Shown here: positions 8,450 to 18,500 of the stretch, piece by piece | Numbering within the stretch: the first letter of the stretch is position 1 | Layout of the letters: every line of letters starts with the position of its first letter | The notes under the pieces: model-generated | Told to the model about the DNA's origin: nothing | Seen by the model: the letters and a program-made list of their open reading frames with translations, nothing else | Databases searched by the model: none | Origin: Azovibrio sp. | GTDB lineage: Bacteria > Pseudomonadota > Gammaproteobacteria > Burkholderiales > Rhodocyclaceae | DNA: 64,000 bases | Reading direction: 5' to 3' | Assembly (NCBI GenBank): GCA_026414665.1 | Contig: JAOAIO010000001.1 | Coordinates: forward strand, 13,309 to 77,308 | Made by a program: the position numbers and the translations under genes

Positions 8450-8980
8450 TCAGCAGGTGTTAGCGCGTTGCTCGCTATCGACGAAGTGGTAGTTGCCGGG
8501 CAGTAAAGGCGCAGTAGGGAGGGGTAATTCACTGAGGTATGCACGGGCGAACTCTGGCTCGAAGTGAGCTAGGCCAGCCCGGATCTTGTCCAGATACGCT
8601 GCCAGCACGGGTGGCAGGGGTGGGGACGGGCGCCTTTCATCCATGAAAGTATTGGCTGCGCAGGGGCGAGTATCGATACCCTGGCATTGCACTGGAATCA
8701 AAGAGTAGCCTTTTTCTCTGGCTTTTAGGCGATAGAGCTCTTCGTCATTGAGTTCCAGTAATGCTCCCAAGCATTGCCCGGTGGGATCGGGTCGAATGTT
8801 GAGGAAGGCGGCTAGCGTGGCATGGCCAAGGCTGTCTACATGAACGAGGTGCAGCGAGTCCCAACATAAGCGGTATCCGGGAAGACGCGCGGGTAGCAGA
8901 TCGGCTACGGTAATGGGGCGGCGCAAGGCTTGCTCGGCGCTGAACGGATTGAGCAGGGATCCATAGACGAAAAGCTTCAT
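8450..8980 (-). CDS. Gamma-glutamylcyclotransferase-fold (AIG2/GGCT-like) protein
   Basis: 176-aa protein. The N-terminal substrate loop is MKLFVYGSLL (YGSL at 6-9), and GALLELNDEELYRLKAREKGYSLIPV carries the expected catalytic glutamate (Glu89) of the GGCT fold. Members of this superfamily release 5-oxoproline from gamma-glutamyl peptides, and the ChaC branch acts on glutathione itself. Its place between gshA and gshB suggests glutathione or gamma-glutamyl-peptide turnover, which is inference; the exact substrate cannot be read. The C-terminal about 70 residues (rich in Pro, with AYLDKIRAGL) extend past the core fold. It starts 6 nt after the 777-aa gene. Confidence 0.8.
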   Translation of the reverse strand: MKLFVYGSLLNPFSAEQALRRPITVADLLPARLPGYRLCWDSLHLVHVDSLGHATLAAFLNIRPDPTGQCLGALLELNDEELYRLKAREKGYSLIPVQCQGIDTRPCAANTFMDERRPSPPLPPVLAAYLDKIRAGLAHFEPEFARAYLSELPLPTAPLLPGNYHFVDSEQRANTC

Positions 8981-8986
8981 GAGCGG

Positions 8987-11320
8987 TCAATCCAGGATTT
9001 CCAGGTTTAGGACGGCTGCACAAAGTCGGGCAAAGCCCCCTTCTTCGGCATCCAGGCGGGCGAGACAAGCCAGTTCTCTTGGCGTGGCAGGCGCGCGCCG
9101 AGCGGCTTCGAAGGCAGAATGCCAGTCCTCGCCTAGCAGGCCGGAGGCCAGGGCGTTTTCCAGCAGCAGGGCAAAACGTTTTTTGTGCGAGCCCGTGCGC
9201 GCCAGCAGGGCCAGCCCTTCCTCAATGCATGCGCGGGCTTCCTGAATGGCCAGGCGATCGACTTGCGTGTGGGGCAGCAAGGCTTGGCACAAATGGGCTA
9301 GGGCTAGGTTGTGCAGAGCTACCGGCAGCTCATCAATATCAGCGATGCGTCGCTTCAGGTCGACTGCCAGGGCGGCATACTCCAGGGATTGGGCCAGCAA
9401 GGACTCGGCTTCGTCCTTGCGTTCTCGGTAGATGCGGAGGCCGTACTTGCGGTTTACATAGGCCAGGTTGGTCAGGGAGCCGCTGTACCACTTCAGTTGA
9501 ATGCCAGGGATGGCAAGGGCCATCCGGTTGGCCTCGATGGCTTCGGCCTGTTGCCCCAGGGCATCCAGATACAGGGCGCGGTAATTGTGCAGTCGCCAGC
9601 AGGACTCCACATCTGTCGGTGTGCGTTCCCATTCCCGTTCTGCCTCTTTCAACCACGCAAAGCCGGTTTCAATGAGGTTGCCATCGCCGATGGAATAGCA
9701 GAGCCAGGCCGCTTCTAGCAGGGCGGCGATACGGATGTCGGGACGTTGCGTCAGGCTTTCACCGGCTAGGATGGGTCGGATTGACCGAAGCCCTCCCTGG
9801 GCGTCTCCCCGGCGTTCCATTAGGCGGGCAAGCCGGATGCTGGCTAGCAGCGGATCCAAGTTCCGCAGTTTTTCCCAGATGGCAGTAGCGGCTGCGTAAT
9901 GGCCACCGATTTCCAGCAGCCGGGCGAGACGGACCAGAATATCCGGTAGAAAGGCGTTGAAGCGGGTCAGCTCAAGCACTTGGGCGGCAATCGGCGTATC
10001 TGGGGCTTCGTGGGCGATGACCCGGGGCAGACGCCGGGCGATCTCACCCATCCCCGCCCCCTCGGCGAACTCTTGGCGGGCGAGATGGGCAAACAGAGCG
10101 TAGTGCTCATCTCGATCCAGGCAGACAATGGTCTCGCTGACCAAATCGCGCAGCTGCTGCTTGAGGCGCTGCTGGAGTTGGGGTGTATCGGTCGCCTGAT
10201 CGTGGAGGATGGCAAGCCCGTTGATGGTATAGATTAAGGTGGTTGGATCGTCTTCATGCACGAAGCGACGGGCATCGCTTAAGAGCAGTTGGCGGGCCTG
10301 GATGGCTAACTGCTGCGCCTCGGCATCCAGTGCTGCCGTAAGCGGGGCGGACCAGCGTAGGATTTCGACCTGGTTGGGGTTGAGATAAAGGTAGGCATAG
10401 TCGCTGCGGCAACGTACCAGAAAACGGTACAGGAATTCTTGGGAATGACCGGCGGCAAAGTGGCGTGCTAGCTGCAAGAAAACTTTTTCGGAAAAGCAGA
10501 GCGGGCCGTTGTCTTGGCGGAAGGTGCAGGTCATCAATTGTTGCAGGGGGAAACTGGCGATGCGCAGCAGACGCAGCAGCTGGATTTCACCAGCCGACAA
10601 TACCTGCACAGGAGCGCCGGCGCCTGTCGATCCGCCAGGCGGATCGGTGATGGTCAGGACGATGCCGGTCATGTTTTTTAGGGCGCGGTGGACTGTTGCT
10701 ACTTCGTCATGGCGCACGTGCAGGCGAATCAGGCTCCCTGGTGTCAGATGCTCCCGGAACAGGGGTAGCAGGATGTCCCAGAAAATCTCCGCTTGTTCCA
10801 CGGTGGACGGCGGGCCAGGATTCCAGAGATCGATCCGGCTTACCCGCTCTAATTGTTGCAGACGCGCCCATGCTCTGGCTTGGCGCATGATTCGGGCTGG
10901 TCGCAGGTGAAAGCGGTGTGTGATATCCCGGAAGCTGTCGATCATGCCTCCCAGCTCTTGGGAAAGGATGGACAGGCGCTGGGAAGTCGCCGCTACGGCG
11001 GCCAAGATTACATAGATCAGCAGGGCAAATAGGACGATCTGGATCAGCCGGGTTGAGGGTTGCTCCTCCAGTAGCAGATCGTAGATGCCATTGCCTAGGA
11101 CGGCGAATAGGCTGATAGGGAGCAGCAACACCAGGACTGCCAGTGTCGTACCGGAGAGGGCTAGCAGCCTGGCGTTCGGAACCCGTGCGAGCTCTGCCAT
11201 GAAAAGTTGAGTGGCATTGGCTGCCGGCAAAGAGATCGTCCAGGTCTCGGGGGTCGTGGTGATGAAGGTTTCTGGCGGAGGATGTACTCGCCAATCTGCT
11301 GTGATCTCGATGCGGATCAT
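8987..11320 (-). CDS. Large membrane protein of unknown function in the glutathione gene run
   Basis: 777 aa, not recognised. Residues 1-50 are polar and lack a signal peptide. Two strongly hydrophobic segments at about 51-77 and 92-112 look like a transmembrane hairpin, followed by a charged helix and a soluble region. A middle part (about 150-260) has alternating hydrophobic segments (SLIRLHVRHDEVATVH, MTGIVLTITDPPGG). From about residue 390 to the end it is almost all helical with TPR-like or alpha-solenoid spacing (LARLLEIGGHYAAATAIWEKLRNLDP; LHNYRALYLDALGQQAEAIEANRMAL). The start overlaps the gshA stop by 4 nt, and the cyclotransferase gene follows after 6 nt, so it should be co-translated with glutathione genes. 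No catalytic motif was found. Confidence 0.85.
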   Translation of the reverse strand: MIRIEITADWRVHPPPETFITTTPETWTISLPAANATQLFMAELARVPNARLLALSGTTLAVLVLLLPISLFAVLGNGIYDLLLEEQPSTRLIQIVLFALLIYVILAAVAATSQRLSILSQELGGMIDSFRDITHRFHLRPARIMRQARAWARLQQLERVSRIDLWNPGPPSTVEQAEIFWDILLPLFREHLTPGSLIRLHVRHDEVATVHRALKNMTGIVLTITDPPGGSTGAGAPVQVLSAGEIQLLRLLRIASFPLQQLMTCTFRQDNGPLCFSEKVFLQLARHFAAGHSQEFLYRFLVRCRSDYAYLYLNPNQVEILRWSAPLTAALDAEAQQLAIQARQLLLSDARRFVHEDDPTTLIYTINGLAILHDQATDTPQLQQRLKQQLRDLVSETIVCLDRDEHYALFAHLARQEFAEGAGMGEIARRLPRVIAHEAPDTPIAAQVLELTRFNAFLPDILVRLARLLEIGGHYAAATAIWEKLRNLDPLLASIRLARLMERRGDAQGGLRSIRPILAGESLTQRPDIRIAALLEAAWLCYSIGDGNLIETGFAWLKEAEREWERTPTDVESCWRLHNYRALYLDALGQQAEAIEANRMALAIPGIQLKWYSGSLTNLAYVNRKYGLRIYRERKDEAESLLAQSLEYAALAVDLKRRIADIDELPVALHNLALAHLCQALLPHTQVDRLAIQEARACIEEGLALLARTGSHKKRFALLLENALASGLLGEDWHSAFEAARRAPATPRELACLARLDAEEGGFARLCAAVLNLEILD

Positions 11321-12597
11321 GATTGCGGACGGGTGTGGTCTAACTCTACCGCAGCTGCCAGGCAGGCCAGCCGCCCCACGACGCCGTAAGCGTAGAAACG
11401 GTTGGGTGGCGCATCGGGATTCTCGCAGTGGTCGGGAAGGTTGCAGCCCGTTTCAAAGGCAAGCGGTTCGAATTCCATGCCCGGGGCGTTGAGGTTTTCG
11501 TCCTTGCCACGGGCCGTGTGCACCCGGTAGAAGCCGCCCACCACATAGCGATCGATCATGTAGATCACCGGCTCGGCCACCGCGTCGCGCACGGTCTCGA
11601 AGGTGTGTACGCCTTCTTGGATGATGACTTCGGAGACGGTTTGGCCTTCCTTGATGACGCTCATCTTGTTGCGCTGGCGCCGGTTGAGGCCAACCACCTC
11701 GCTGGCATCACGCACGGTCATCACCCCCATGCCGTAGGTGCCGGCATCGGCCTTGACCACGGCATAGGGGGTTTCGCAGATGTCGTATTCGCGGTATTTG
11801 TCGCGCACTCGGGCGAGCAGGGCGTCGACTTCGGCTGCGAGTTCCTCCTCGCCTTGGCGCGTGTGGAAATTCAGGTTGCGACAGCCGGTGAAATAAGGAT
11901 TGATGCGCCAGGGGTCGATGTCGATGAAAGCGGCGAATTCATTGGCCACTTGGGCGTAGGCGGCAAAGTGCTGGGTCTTGCGGCGGCTGGCCCAGCCGCC
12001 GTGCAGGGGCGGCAGAATGACCTGTTCGTTCAGGCCTTGGAGGATGGGCGGCACGCCAGCGGAGAGGTCATTGTTGAGTAGGATGGCGCACGGGTTGAAA
12101 TCGTGAAGGCCGAGGCGGTTGTCCTGGCGTACCAGGGGTTCTAGTAGCAGGGACTGACCGTAGGGCAGCTCGATGCGGGTTGGCGCGGTGACTTCCGGCA
12201 GCAGGCTGCCGATGCGTACTTCGAGCCCGGTACGGGTGAGGATGTGGGCGAGCTGGGCGAGATTTTGCAGGTAGAAGGTGTTGCGGGTGTGATTCTCGGG
12301 AATCAGCAAGAGCTTGCAGGCCGAGGGGCAGAACCTTTCCACGGCGCTCATGGCGGCCTGGACGCAGAGCGGCAGGAAAGCGGGGTTGAGGTTGTTGAAA
12401 CCGCCGGGAAACAAGTTGGTATCCACGGGCGCCAGCTTGAAGCCGGCGTTTCTGAGGTCGCAGGACGAATAAAAGGGGGGCGTGTGCTCTTGCCACTGGC
12501 TGCGGAACCATTGTTCGATGGGGGCGCTTTCGTCGAGGAAGCGACGTTCGAGCTCGAGTAGCGGCCCGGTCAGGGCCGTTATCAGATGCGGGACCAT
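11317..12597 (-). CDS. gshA: Glutamate-cysteine ligase, proteobacterial (non-E. coli) type
   Basis: 426-aa enzyme of the GshA subfamily found in Nitrosomonas, Thiobacillus, Acidithiobacillus and relatives, unrelated in length to the 518-aa E. coli type. It makes gamma-glutamylcysteine from Glu, Cys and ATP. Typical stretches are SCDLRNAGFKLAPVDTNLFPGGFNNL, LIPENHTRNTFYLQNL, YAVVKADAGTYGMGVMTV and VIYMIDRYVVGGFYRVHTA. It is the first gene of a minus-strand run leading to gshB, with the 777-aa gene overlapping its stop by 4 nt. Assigned by family resemblance. Confidence 0.93.
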   Translation of the reverse strand: MVPHLITALTGPLLELERRFLDESAPIEQWFRSQWQEHTPPFYSSCDLRNAGFKLAPVDTNLFPGGFNNLNPAFLPLCVQAAMSAVERFCPSACKLLLIPENHTRNTFYLQNLAQLAHILTRTGLEVRIGSLLPEVTAPTRIELPYGQSLLLEPLVRQDNRLGLHDFNPCAILLNNDLSAGVPPILQGLNEQVILPPLHGGWASRRKTQHFAAYAQVANEFAAFIDIDPWRINPYFTGCRNLNFHTRQGEEELAAEVDALLARVRDKYREYDICETPYAVVKADAGTYGMGVMTVRDASEVVGLNRRQRNKMSVIKEGQTVSEVIIQEGVHTFETVRDAVAEPVIYMIDRYVVGGFYRVHTARGKDENLNAPGMEFEPLAFETGCNLPDHCENPDAPPNRFYAYGVVGRLACLAAAVELDHTRPQS

Positions 12598-12630
12598 GGT
12601 GCTCCTAGCGGGTTATCGTTTTTCTCCGGG

Positions 12631-13185
12631 CTATCTTACACTGGCCCGCCCGAGGCGGCGGCGCGCCCGCCAGGTGGCCAGCCCGCCCAGGTAGGCGGCC
12701 CAGAGGATCCAGCCGCCTAGCGCCATCAGCCCCAGGGCGGGCAAGGCCAAGACCTGCACCGACGGCCGGAGTTCCCGGTCGAGCAAGGCCGCCGCTGGAT
12801 TGCGCGGGTCGTACCAAGCTTTTACCCGCTGCCGGTAGAGCAGGTTGGCGTAGGCCGCCCTTTGGGCGTCGGCATCGTCCATCCAGGTATATAGGCCGAA
12901 ACGCTGGCCTTCGTACCAGTGCCCGGCAACCGCGTAGCGGTAGGTGACGAGCACTTTGGCGCCGCGATGGCCGCCACCGGGGCCGCCGCTGAGACGCACG
13001 TCGATGATTTGCGCCGAAACCGGTTGCCAGTCGCGGCTGCGCCAGGCATCCCAGAGCGGTTGCAGCGCGAAGCCATACACGCCGATGCCGCCGCCGCCCA
13101 GCGCGAGCAGGGCGAACAACACCAGCCCGGCGCGGGCCACGGCGCGGCCGGCAGGCGTGGAAACATCGGGCAGCAAGAGGCGCAT
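12631..13185 (-). CDS. DUF3592-like two-TM membrane protein
   Basis: 184 aa from ATG 13185; an ATG at 13242 would add 19 residues. A hydrophobic segment near residues 15-40 and another near 145-165 flank an extracytoplasmic beta-rich domain. The domain has the DUF3592 pattern WQPVSAQIIDVRL ... VTYRYAVAGHWYEGQRF ... RVKAWYDPRNPAAALLDRELR. Function unknown. It lies 33 bases upstream of gshA in the same direction, so it may be the first gene of that run. No good ribosome binding site was seen for either start. Confidence 0.75.
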   Translation of the reverse strand: MRLLLPDVSTPAGRAVARAGLVLFALLALGGGGIGVYGFALQPLWDAWRSRDWQPVSAQIIDVRLSGGPGGGHRGAKVLVTYRYAVAGHWYEGQRFGLYTWMDDADAQRAAYANLLYRQRVKAWYDPRNPAAALLDRELRPSVQVLALPALGLMALGGWILWAAYLGGLATWRARRRLGRASVR

Positions 13186-13400
13186 GGAATCGGAAGCTGG
13201 CGGGAAGATGGCGCGGCTGGCGCCTTGGCATTGTAAGGCCAAACCTGGCGCTGCCGGGCAGCCGCGTCCAGGCTAGAATGCGTGCATCACTTTGCCGCGA
13301 GCGCCGCCATGGATTTTGCGTCTTGCCGTTGCCTTGCGCTTTTGGCCGCCCTGGGGCGTGTGCGCCATGCCGTCATGCCGGCCGGGCGCGGAGCGCGGCA

Positions 13401-15095
13401 ATGAGTCGCGCTACCCTCGCGGCCGCCCGGATCGCCGCGATTTATGCGCTTTGCAGCCTGCTCTGGATCATCTTTTCCGATCGCCTCTTGCCCGAGGTGC
13501 AAACCGAGAAGGGGGCGATTTTCGTCAGCCTCACCGCGCTACTCATCTTTGCGCTCGTGCGCGCGACCTTGCTGCGCCGCGAAGCCGCCGAGCGGCACTT
13601 GGCTTGGATCAGCCGCATCATCGATCGCTCGCCGGTCGTGACCATCGCTTGGGACAATGCGCCGGGCTGGCCGGTGCGTTTCGTCAATGACACGATCCGT
13701 CAGTGGGGCTACGCGCCCCAGGATTTGCTCACTGGCAAGCTACATTTCGCCGACCTCATGCACCCCGACGATCTCGAACGGATCAACGCGGAAGTGGCCC
13801 GGCATTTCGCGCATGGGCCGGATGAATATACCCAGGAATACCGCATCAAGACCGCGGCTGGTGCCTGGATCTGGCTAAGCGACCGGACCTGGCTCGAACG
13901 CGATGTGAGCGGCAAGGTGACGGGCATCTTCGGCATCTTGCAGGACATCAGCGATACCAAGGCAGCCCTGCTGGATTTGGCCGCCAGCCAGAGCCGGCTT
14001 GAAACATTGATCAATACCATTCCCGACTTGGTCTGGCTGAAGGACCCGCAAGGCGTGTTCGTGACGTGCAATGCGCAGGTCGAGCGCCTCTATGGCGCGC
14101 CCAAGGCAGCCATCATCGGCAAGACCGATTACGATTTCGTCGCGCCCGAACTGGCCGATGCCTTCCGCGCCAACGACCGCAAGGCGATTGCCTCCGGCGG
14201 GCCGTGCGTCAACGAAGAATGGCTCACCTTTGCCGATACCGGCTACCGCGGCCTGTTCGAGACGATCAAGACGCCGGTGCGCGATGCCCGGGGCGAGCTC
14301 CTGGGCGTGCTGGGCGTGGCGCGCGACATCACCCAGTTACGCGCGGCGCAAGAAGCGCTGCGCAGCCTCAACGTCGAGCTCGAGCAGCGGGTGCGCGAGC
14401 GCACGCAGGCGCTCGAGGCGCTCAACCGCGAGCTGGAATCCTTCTCCTATTCGGTGTCGCACGATCTCAAGGCGCCCTTGCGCAGCATCGACGGCTATAG
14501 CCAGTTGCTCGAGGAAGACTACAAGGACAAGCTCGCTGGCGACGGTCTATTGTTTCTCGCCAACATTCGCAAAGGCGTGGCGCAGATGCAGGAGCTGATC
14601 GAGGACTTGTTGGCCTACTCGCGCATGGAGCGGCGGCCGCTTGCCAACGCGCCCCTGTCCTTGCCCAAGGTGGTGGCTGAGGCGCTCGAATATCAAGCCG
14701 CGGCGCTCGCCCAAGCTGGGCTCGAAGTCGATGTGCGGGTGCCGGATCTCACCGTGCAGGCTGACCGCGACGGCTTGGCCTTGGTGTTGCGCAACCTGCT
14801 CGAGAATGCCATCAAATTCAGTCCGGCCGCCCAGCCGCCGCTGATCCATATCGAGGCCTGGCCAGCGCCGGGGCGGGTGGTGTTGGCGGTGCGCGATCAT
14901 GGTATCGGCTTCGACATGAAGTACCATGACCGCATCTTCAAGATTTTTCAGCGCCTGCACCGGGCCGAGGAGTATCCAGGTACCGGCATCGGTCTGGCCA
15001 TCGCGGCCCGAGCCATGCAGCGCATGGGGGGCTCGATCCGGGCGGAGAGCAGCCCCGGGGCCGGCGCCACTTTCTATCTGGAGTTGCCCGCATGA
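13401..15095 (+). CDS. Membrane PAS-PAS sensor histidine kinase
   Basis: 564-aa kinase. Two TM helices (about 9-29 and 39-56) are followed by PAS domains (about 67-189 and 199-314), a coiled coil, a HisKA domain with phospho-acceptor His354 in SYSVSHDLKAPLRSIDGYSQLL, and a HATPase with N box (LRNLLENAIKFSP) and G boxes (DHGIGFD, GTGIGLAI). The ATG at 13401 is preceded by GGAG at 8 nt; the frame is open upstream to 13278 but that part is not protein-like. The response regulator overlaps its stop by 4 nt. The HisKA sequence resembles the phytochrome-kinase type, usually paired with Rcp-like regulators. The signal is unknown. Confidence 0.93.
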   Translation: MSRATLAAARIAAIYALCSLLWIIFSDRLLPEVQTEKGAIFVSLTALLIFALVRATLLRREAAERHLAWISRIIDRSPVVTIAWDNAPGWPVRFVNDTIRQWGYAPQDLLTGKLHFADLMHPDDLERINAEVARHFAHGPDEYTQEYRIKTAAGAWIWLSDRTWLERDVSGKVTGIFGILQDISDTKAALLDLAASQSRLETLINTIPDLVWLKDPQGVFVTCNAQVERLYGAPKAAIIGKTDYDFVAPELADAFRANDRKAIASGGPCVNEEWLTFADTGYRGLFETIKTPVRDARGELLGVLGVARDITQLRAAQEALRSLNVELEQRVRERTQALEALNRELESFSYSVSHDLKAPLRSIDGYSQLLEEDYKDKLAGDGLLFLANIRKGVAQMQELIEDLLAYSRMERRPLANAPLSLPKVVAEALEYQAAALAQAGLEVDVRVPDLTVQADRDGLALVLRNLLENAIKFSPAAQPPLIHIEAWPAPGRVVLAVRDHGIGFDMKYHDRIFKIFQRLHRAEEYPGTGIGLAIAARAMQRMGGSIRAESSPGAGATFYLELPA

Positions 15096-15517
15096 ATCCC
15101 ATCGCTCCGCCCATCTTACTGGTCGAAGACAACCCGATGGACCTCGACCTCGCCTTGCGCGCCTTCAAGCGCAAGCGCCTGACCAACCCCATCCAGGTCG
15201 CCCGGGATGGAGAAGAGGCGCTCGCCTGGCTGCCGCGCTGGGAAGCTGGTGAGCCGCTGCCGGCCTTGATTCTGCTCGACTTGAAGCTGCCCCGCGTCGA
15301 TGGCCTCGATGTGCTGCGCCAGTTGAAGCAGCACGCGCGGTTTCGCCACATTCCGGTGGTGGTGCTCACGTCCTCGGCCGAGGACCGTGACATCAGCACC
15401 GCTTACACCCTGGGCGTCAATTCTTACATCGTCAAGCCGGTGAGCTTCGAGCGCTTCATGGAAGTCGTCGAGCACATCGAGCTTTACTGGTGCGTCCTCA
15501 ACCGCATGCCCGAGTAA
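15092..15517 (+). CDS. Single-domain response regulator (Rcp1-like)
   Basis: 141-aa receiver-only protein. The acidic pair is in ILLVEDNPMD, the phosphoacceptor Asp63 in ILLDLKLPRVDG, the conserved Thr/Ser in VVVLTSSAED, and Lys in YIVKPVSF. It ends in the aromatic-rich helix ELYWCVLNRMPE common in Rcp1-like regulators. There is no output domain, so it probably relays or shuttles phosphate between the upstream kinase and the double-REC protein downstream (inference). It is coupled by ATGA overlap to the kinase and ends 4 nt before the next start. Confidence 0.94.
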   Translation: MNPIAPPILLVEDNPMDLDLALRAFKRKRLTNPIQVARDGEEALAWLPRWEAGEPLPALILLDLKLPRVDGLDVLRQLKQHARFRHIPVVVLTSSAEDRDISTAYTLGVNSYIVKPVSFERFMEVVEHIELYWCVLNRMPE

Positions 15518-15521
15518 TGCC

Positions 15522-18500
15522 GTGCGCGTCCTTTATGTCGAAGATTCCGCTGCCGATGCTGATCTGACCCGCCGAGTTCTGGCACGCAAGGCACCGCATA
15601 TCGAGCTGGAAGTCGTCGGCTCGCTCCAAGAAGCGCGGGCGCGCTTATCCGCCCGGCGCCTGGAGCGGCCCTTCGACCTGCTGCTCACCGATTTGAGCCT
15701 GCCGGACGGCAGCGGCCTCGAATTGCTCAGCGGCCTGCTGCTTGACGGTATCAAACTGCCGGTGGTGCTGATCACCGGTCAAGGCGACGAGCGTTCCGCC
15801 GTGGCCGCGCTCAAGGCCGGCGCTACCGGCTATCTGGTCAAGCGCGAGGGCTATCTGGAGAGCCTGGCCGAGACGCTCGCCGAGCTGCGCGCCCGCGCCG
15901 CCCGGCGCGCCGCCACGGCGCATCCGCTCGTCGTGCTTTATGCCGAGCCGCACGTCGCCGATGCCGACCTGACCCGTCTCCACCTGACGCAACATGCGCC
16001 GCACATTCAGCTCGATGTGGTGCCCGATGCCGAGCAGGTTTTGCGCCGCCTCCCCGCCGATGCCAGCACGCCGCCGGTCTACGACGTGCTATTACTCGAC
16101 TACCGGCTGCCGGGCATGGACGCGCTGGAACTGACCCGTGTCTTGCGCCGGGAGCGGCAGCTTGCCCTGCCCATCGTGCTGATCACCGGCCAGGGCAGCG
16201 AGGACAGCGCCGCCACCGCCTTGCAGCTCGAGATCGACGATTACCTGGTCAAGCGCGATGGTTATTTATATGCGCTGCCTGCCACGCTCGAAAAGGTGCA
16301 GCGCCAGGCCGAGCTTGCCCGCGAAAAAGCGGCCTTGCAGGAAATCAGCGAGCGGCTTAACCACATTCTCGCCGCCAGCGCCACAGTGCTGTTCAAGCTG
16401 CGCGTCGAAGCCGGACAGCTGCGCCCGAGCTGGGTGAGCAGCAACGTCGAGCAATTGCTGGGCTACCGCGCCGAAGAGGTCATGGCGCACGGCTGGTGGT
16501 GGGCGCATCTACACCCGCAAGACAGAGAATCGGTGTTGAGCGCCCAGGAGGGCTTTTTGCAGCGCGATGAGCTGCAACGCGAATATCGGCTGCGGCATCG
16601 GCAGGGTCACTACCTGTGGCTGCGCGACCGGCTGCGCCTTTTGCGCGATGACCGCGCCCGGCCGCTCGAAGTGGTCGGCACCTGGACCGACATCTCGCAC
16701 GAACAGGAGGCGGCGCGTCTGCGCAATGCGCGCATTGCCGTGCACAGCCTTATCTTCGACGGTGCGCCATTACAGCGGGTGCTCGCAGAGCTGATCCGCC
16801 AGCTGGAAGAGAGCTTTCCCGAATGGCAGGGCGCCGTGCTGTTTTTCGCGGGCCAGGAGTGCCCCTTGCGTGTGGGGAGCGCTCCGGCGCTGGCGGCGCT
16901 GCCCGGCGGCCTGGCGCCGGCTCTGCTGTGGCCTTATTCCGAAGCAGCCATCGCGGCGTTGCGCGCTCCCGGCGGGGACGATCTCGGCCAGGGGGTGTTC
17001 TGCCATGCGGGCGGCGCGGCCAGCGCACCGGCCGACATGCCGCCTGCGTGCGCTTTCCCCCTGCGGGGTAGCCAGGGGCGCTTGCTGGGCCTGCTCAACT
17101 GCTACGCCCGGCAATATCAGCCGCTCACCCCGGAACTACAGGCCCGGCTTGCCGAATTCGCCCAGATGGCGGCCTTGGCGGTAGAGCGGGTGCAAACCGA
17201 GCAGAACTTGCGCCAGGCCGCGGCAGTGCTCGCCAATACGCACGACGGCGTGGTGATTACGGACCTGAAGCCCGCCATCTTGTCGGTGAACAAAGCCTGG
17301 TGCGACATGACGGGCTACAGCGCGGAAGAAGCCTTGGGGCGCAACCCCTCCTTGCTCAAATCGAACCTGCAAGAGCCCGGTTTCTATGTCGCCATGTGGC
17401 AGGCGCTGCGCACGCACGGCGACTGGCAGGGCGAAATCTGGAACCGGCGCAAGAATGGCGAGACCTATCCGCAGTTTCTTAGCATCAGCACGGTGCGCGA
17501 CGGTAGCGGCACGCCCACCCACTACGTCGGCGTGATGACTGATCTCTCCCGCTTGAAACAAAGCGAGGAGGAGCGGGACCGGCTCACCCACTATGATCCG
17601 CTCACCCACCTACCCAACCGGCTGTTGGTCCTGTCGCGTCTTGAGCACGCGATCGAACAGGCCCGGCGTGATAATTTGCGCATCGGCGTCATCTACCTCG
17701 ATCTCGACCATTTCAAGACCATCAACGATAGTCTTGGCCATCCGGTCGGCGACCAGGTCCTACAGCTGTTGGCCCTGCGCCTCAAAGAGCGGCTGCGCGG
17801 CAAGGATACCCTGGCGCGGCTTGGCGGGGATGAATTCCTGGTCATTCTCGAGCGCCTCGAAAGCCCCGACGAGGCGGCGCGCGTCGGTCAGTGCATCCTC
17901 GATTTGCTGCACCAGCCGGTGCGCCTTGCCGATGGCCGCGACATCTATGTCGGCGGCAGCCTCGGCATCAGCCTCTACCCCGACGACGGCGGCTCGCCGC
18001 ACGAGCTCATCCAACATGCCGATACGGCGCTCTACGCCGCCAAGAAGCAAGGGCGCGACACCTTCTGCTTTTATACCGCCGAACTGTCGCAGCAAGTGCG
18101 GGCGCGGCTCAATCTGGAAATCCACATGCGCCGGGCGCTCGAGCGGGGCGAGTTCAGTCTGCACTACCAGCCCCAGGTGGATATCCGCAGTGGCCGGATC
18201 AACGGAGTCGAGGCCTTGATGCGCTGGGAAAGTCCAGAGCTGGGCCCCATTCCCCCCTCCCAATTCATCCCCGTGGCCGAGCAAAGCGGCCTCATCCTGC
18301 CCATGGGCGCCTGGGCCATCGGCGAGGCCTGCCGCCAGAACAAAGCCTGGCAGGACGCGGGACTGCCGGCGCTGGTGATGGCCGTGAATGTCTCGGTGCG
18401 CCAGTTCAAGTCCCAGGATCTGGTGAGTATCGTGCAACAGGCCCTGGCGCAGAGCGGCCTGGCGCCTTGCTATTTGGAAATCGAGCTGACCGAGAGCGCC

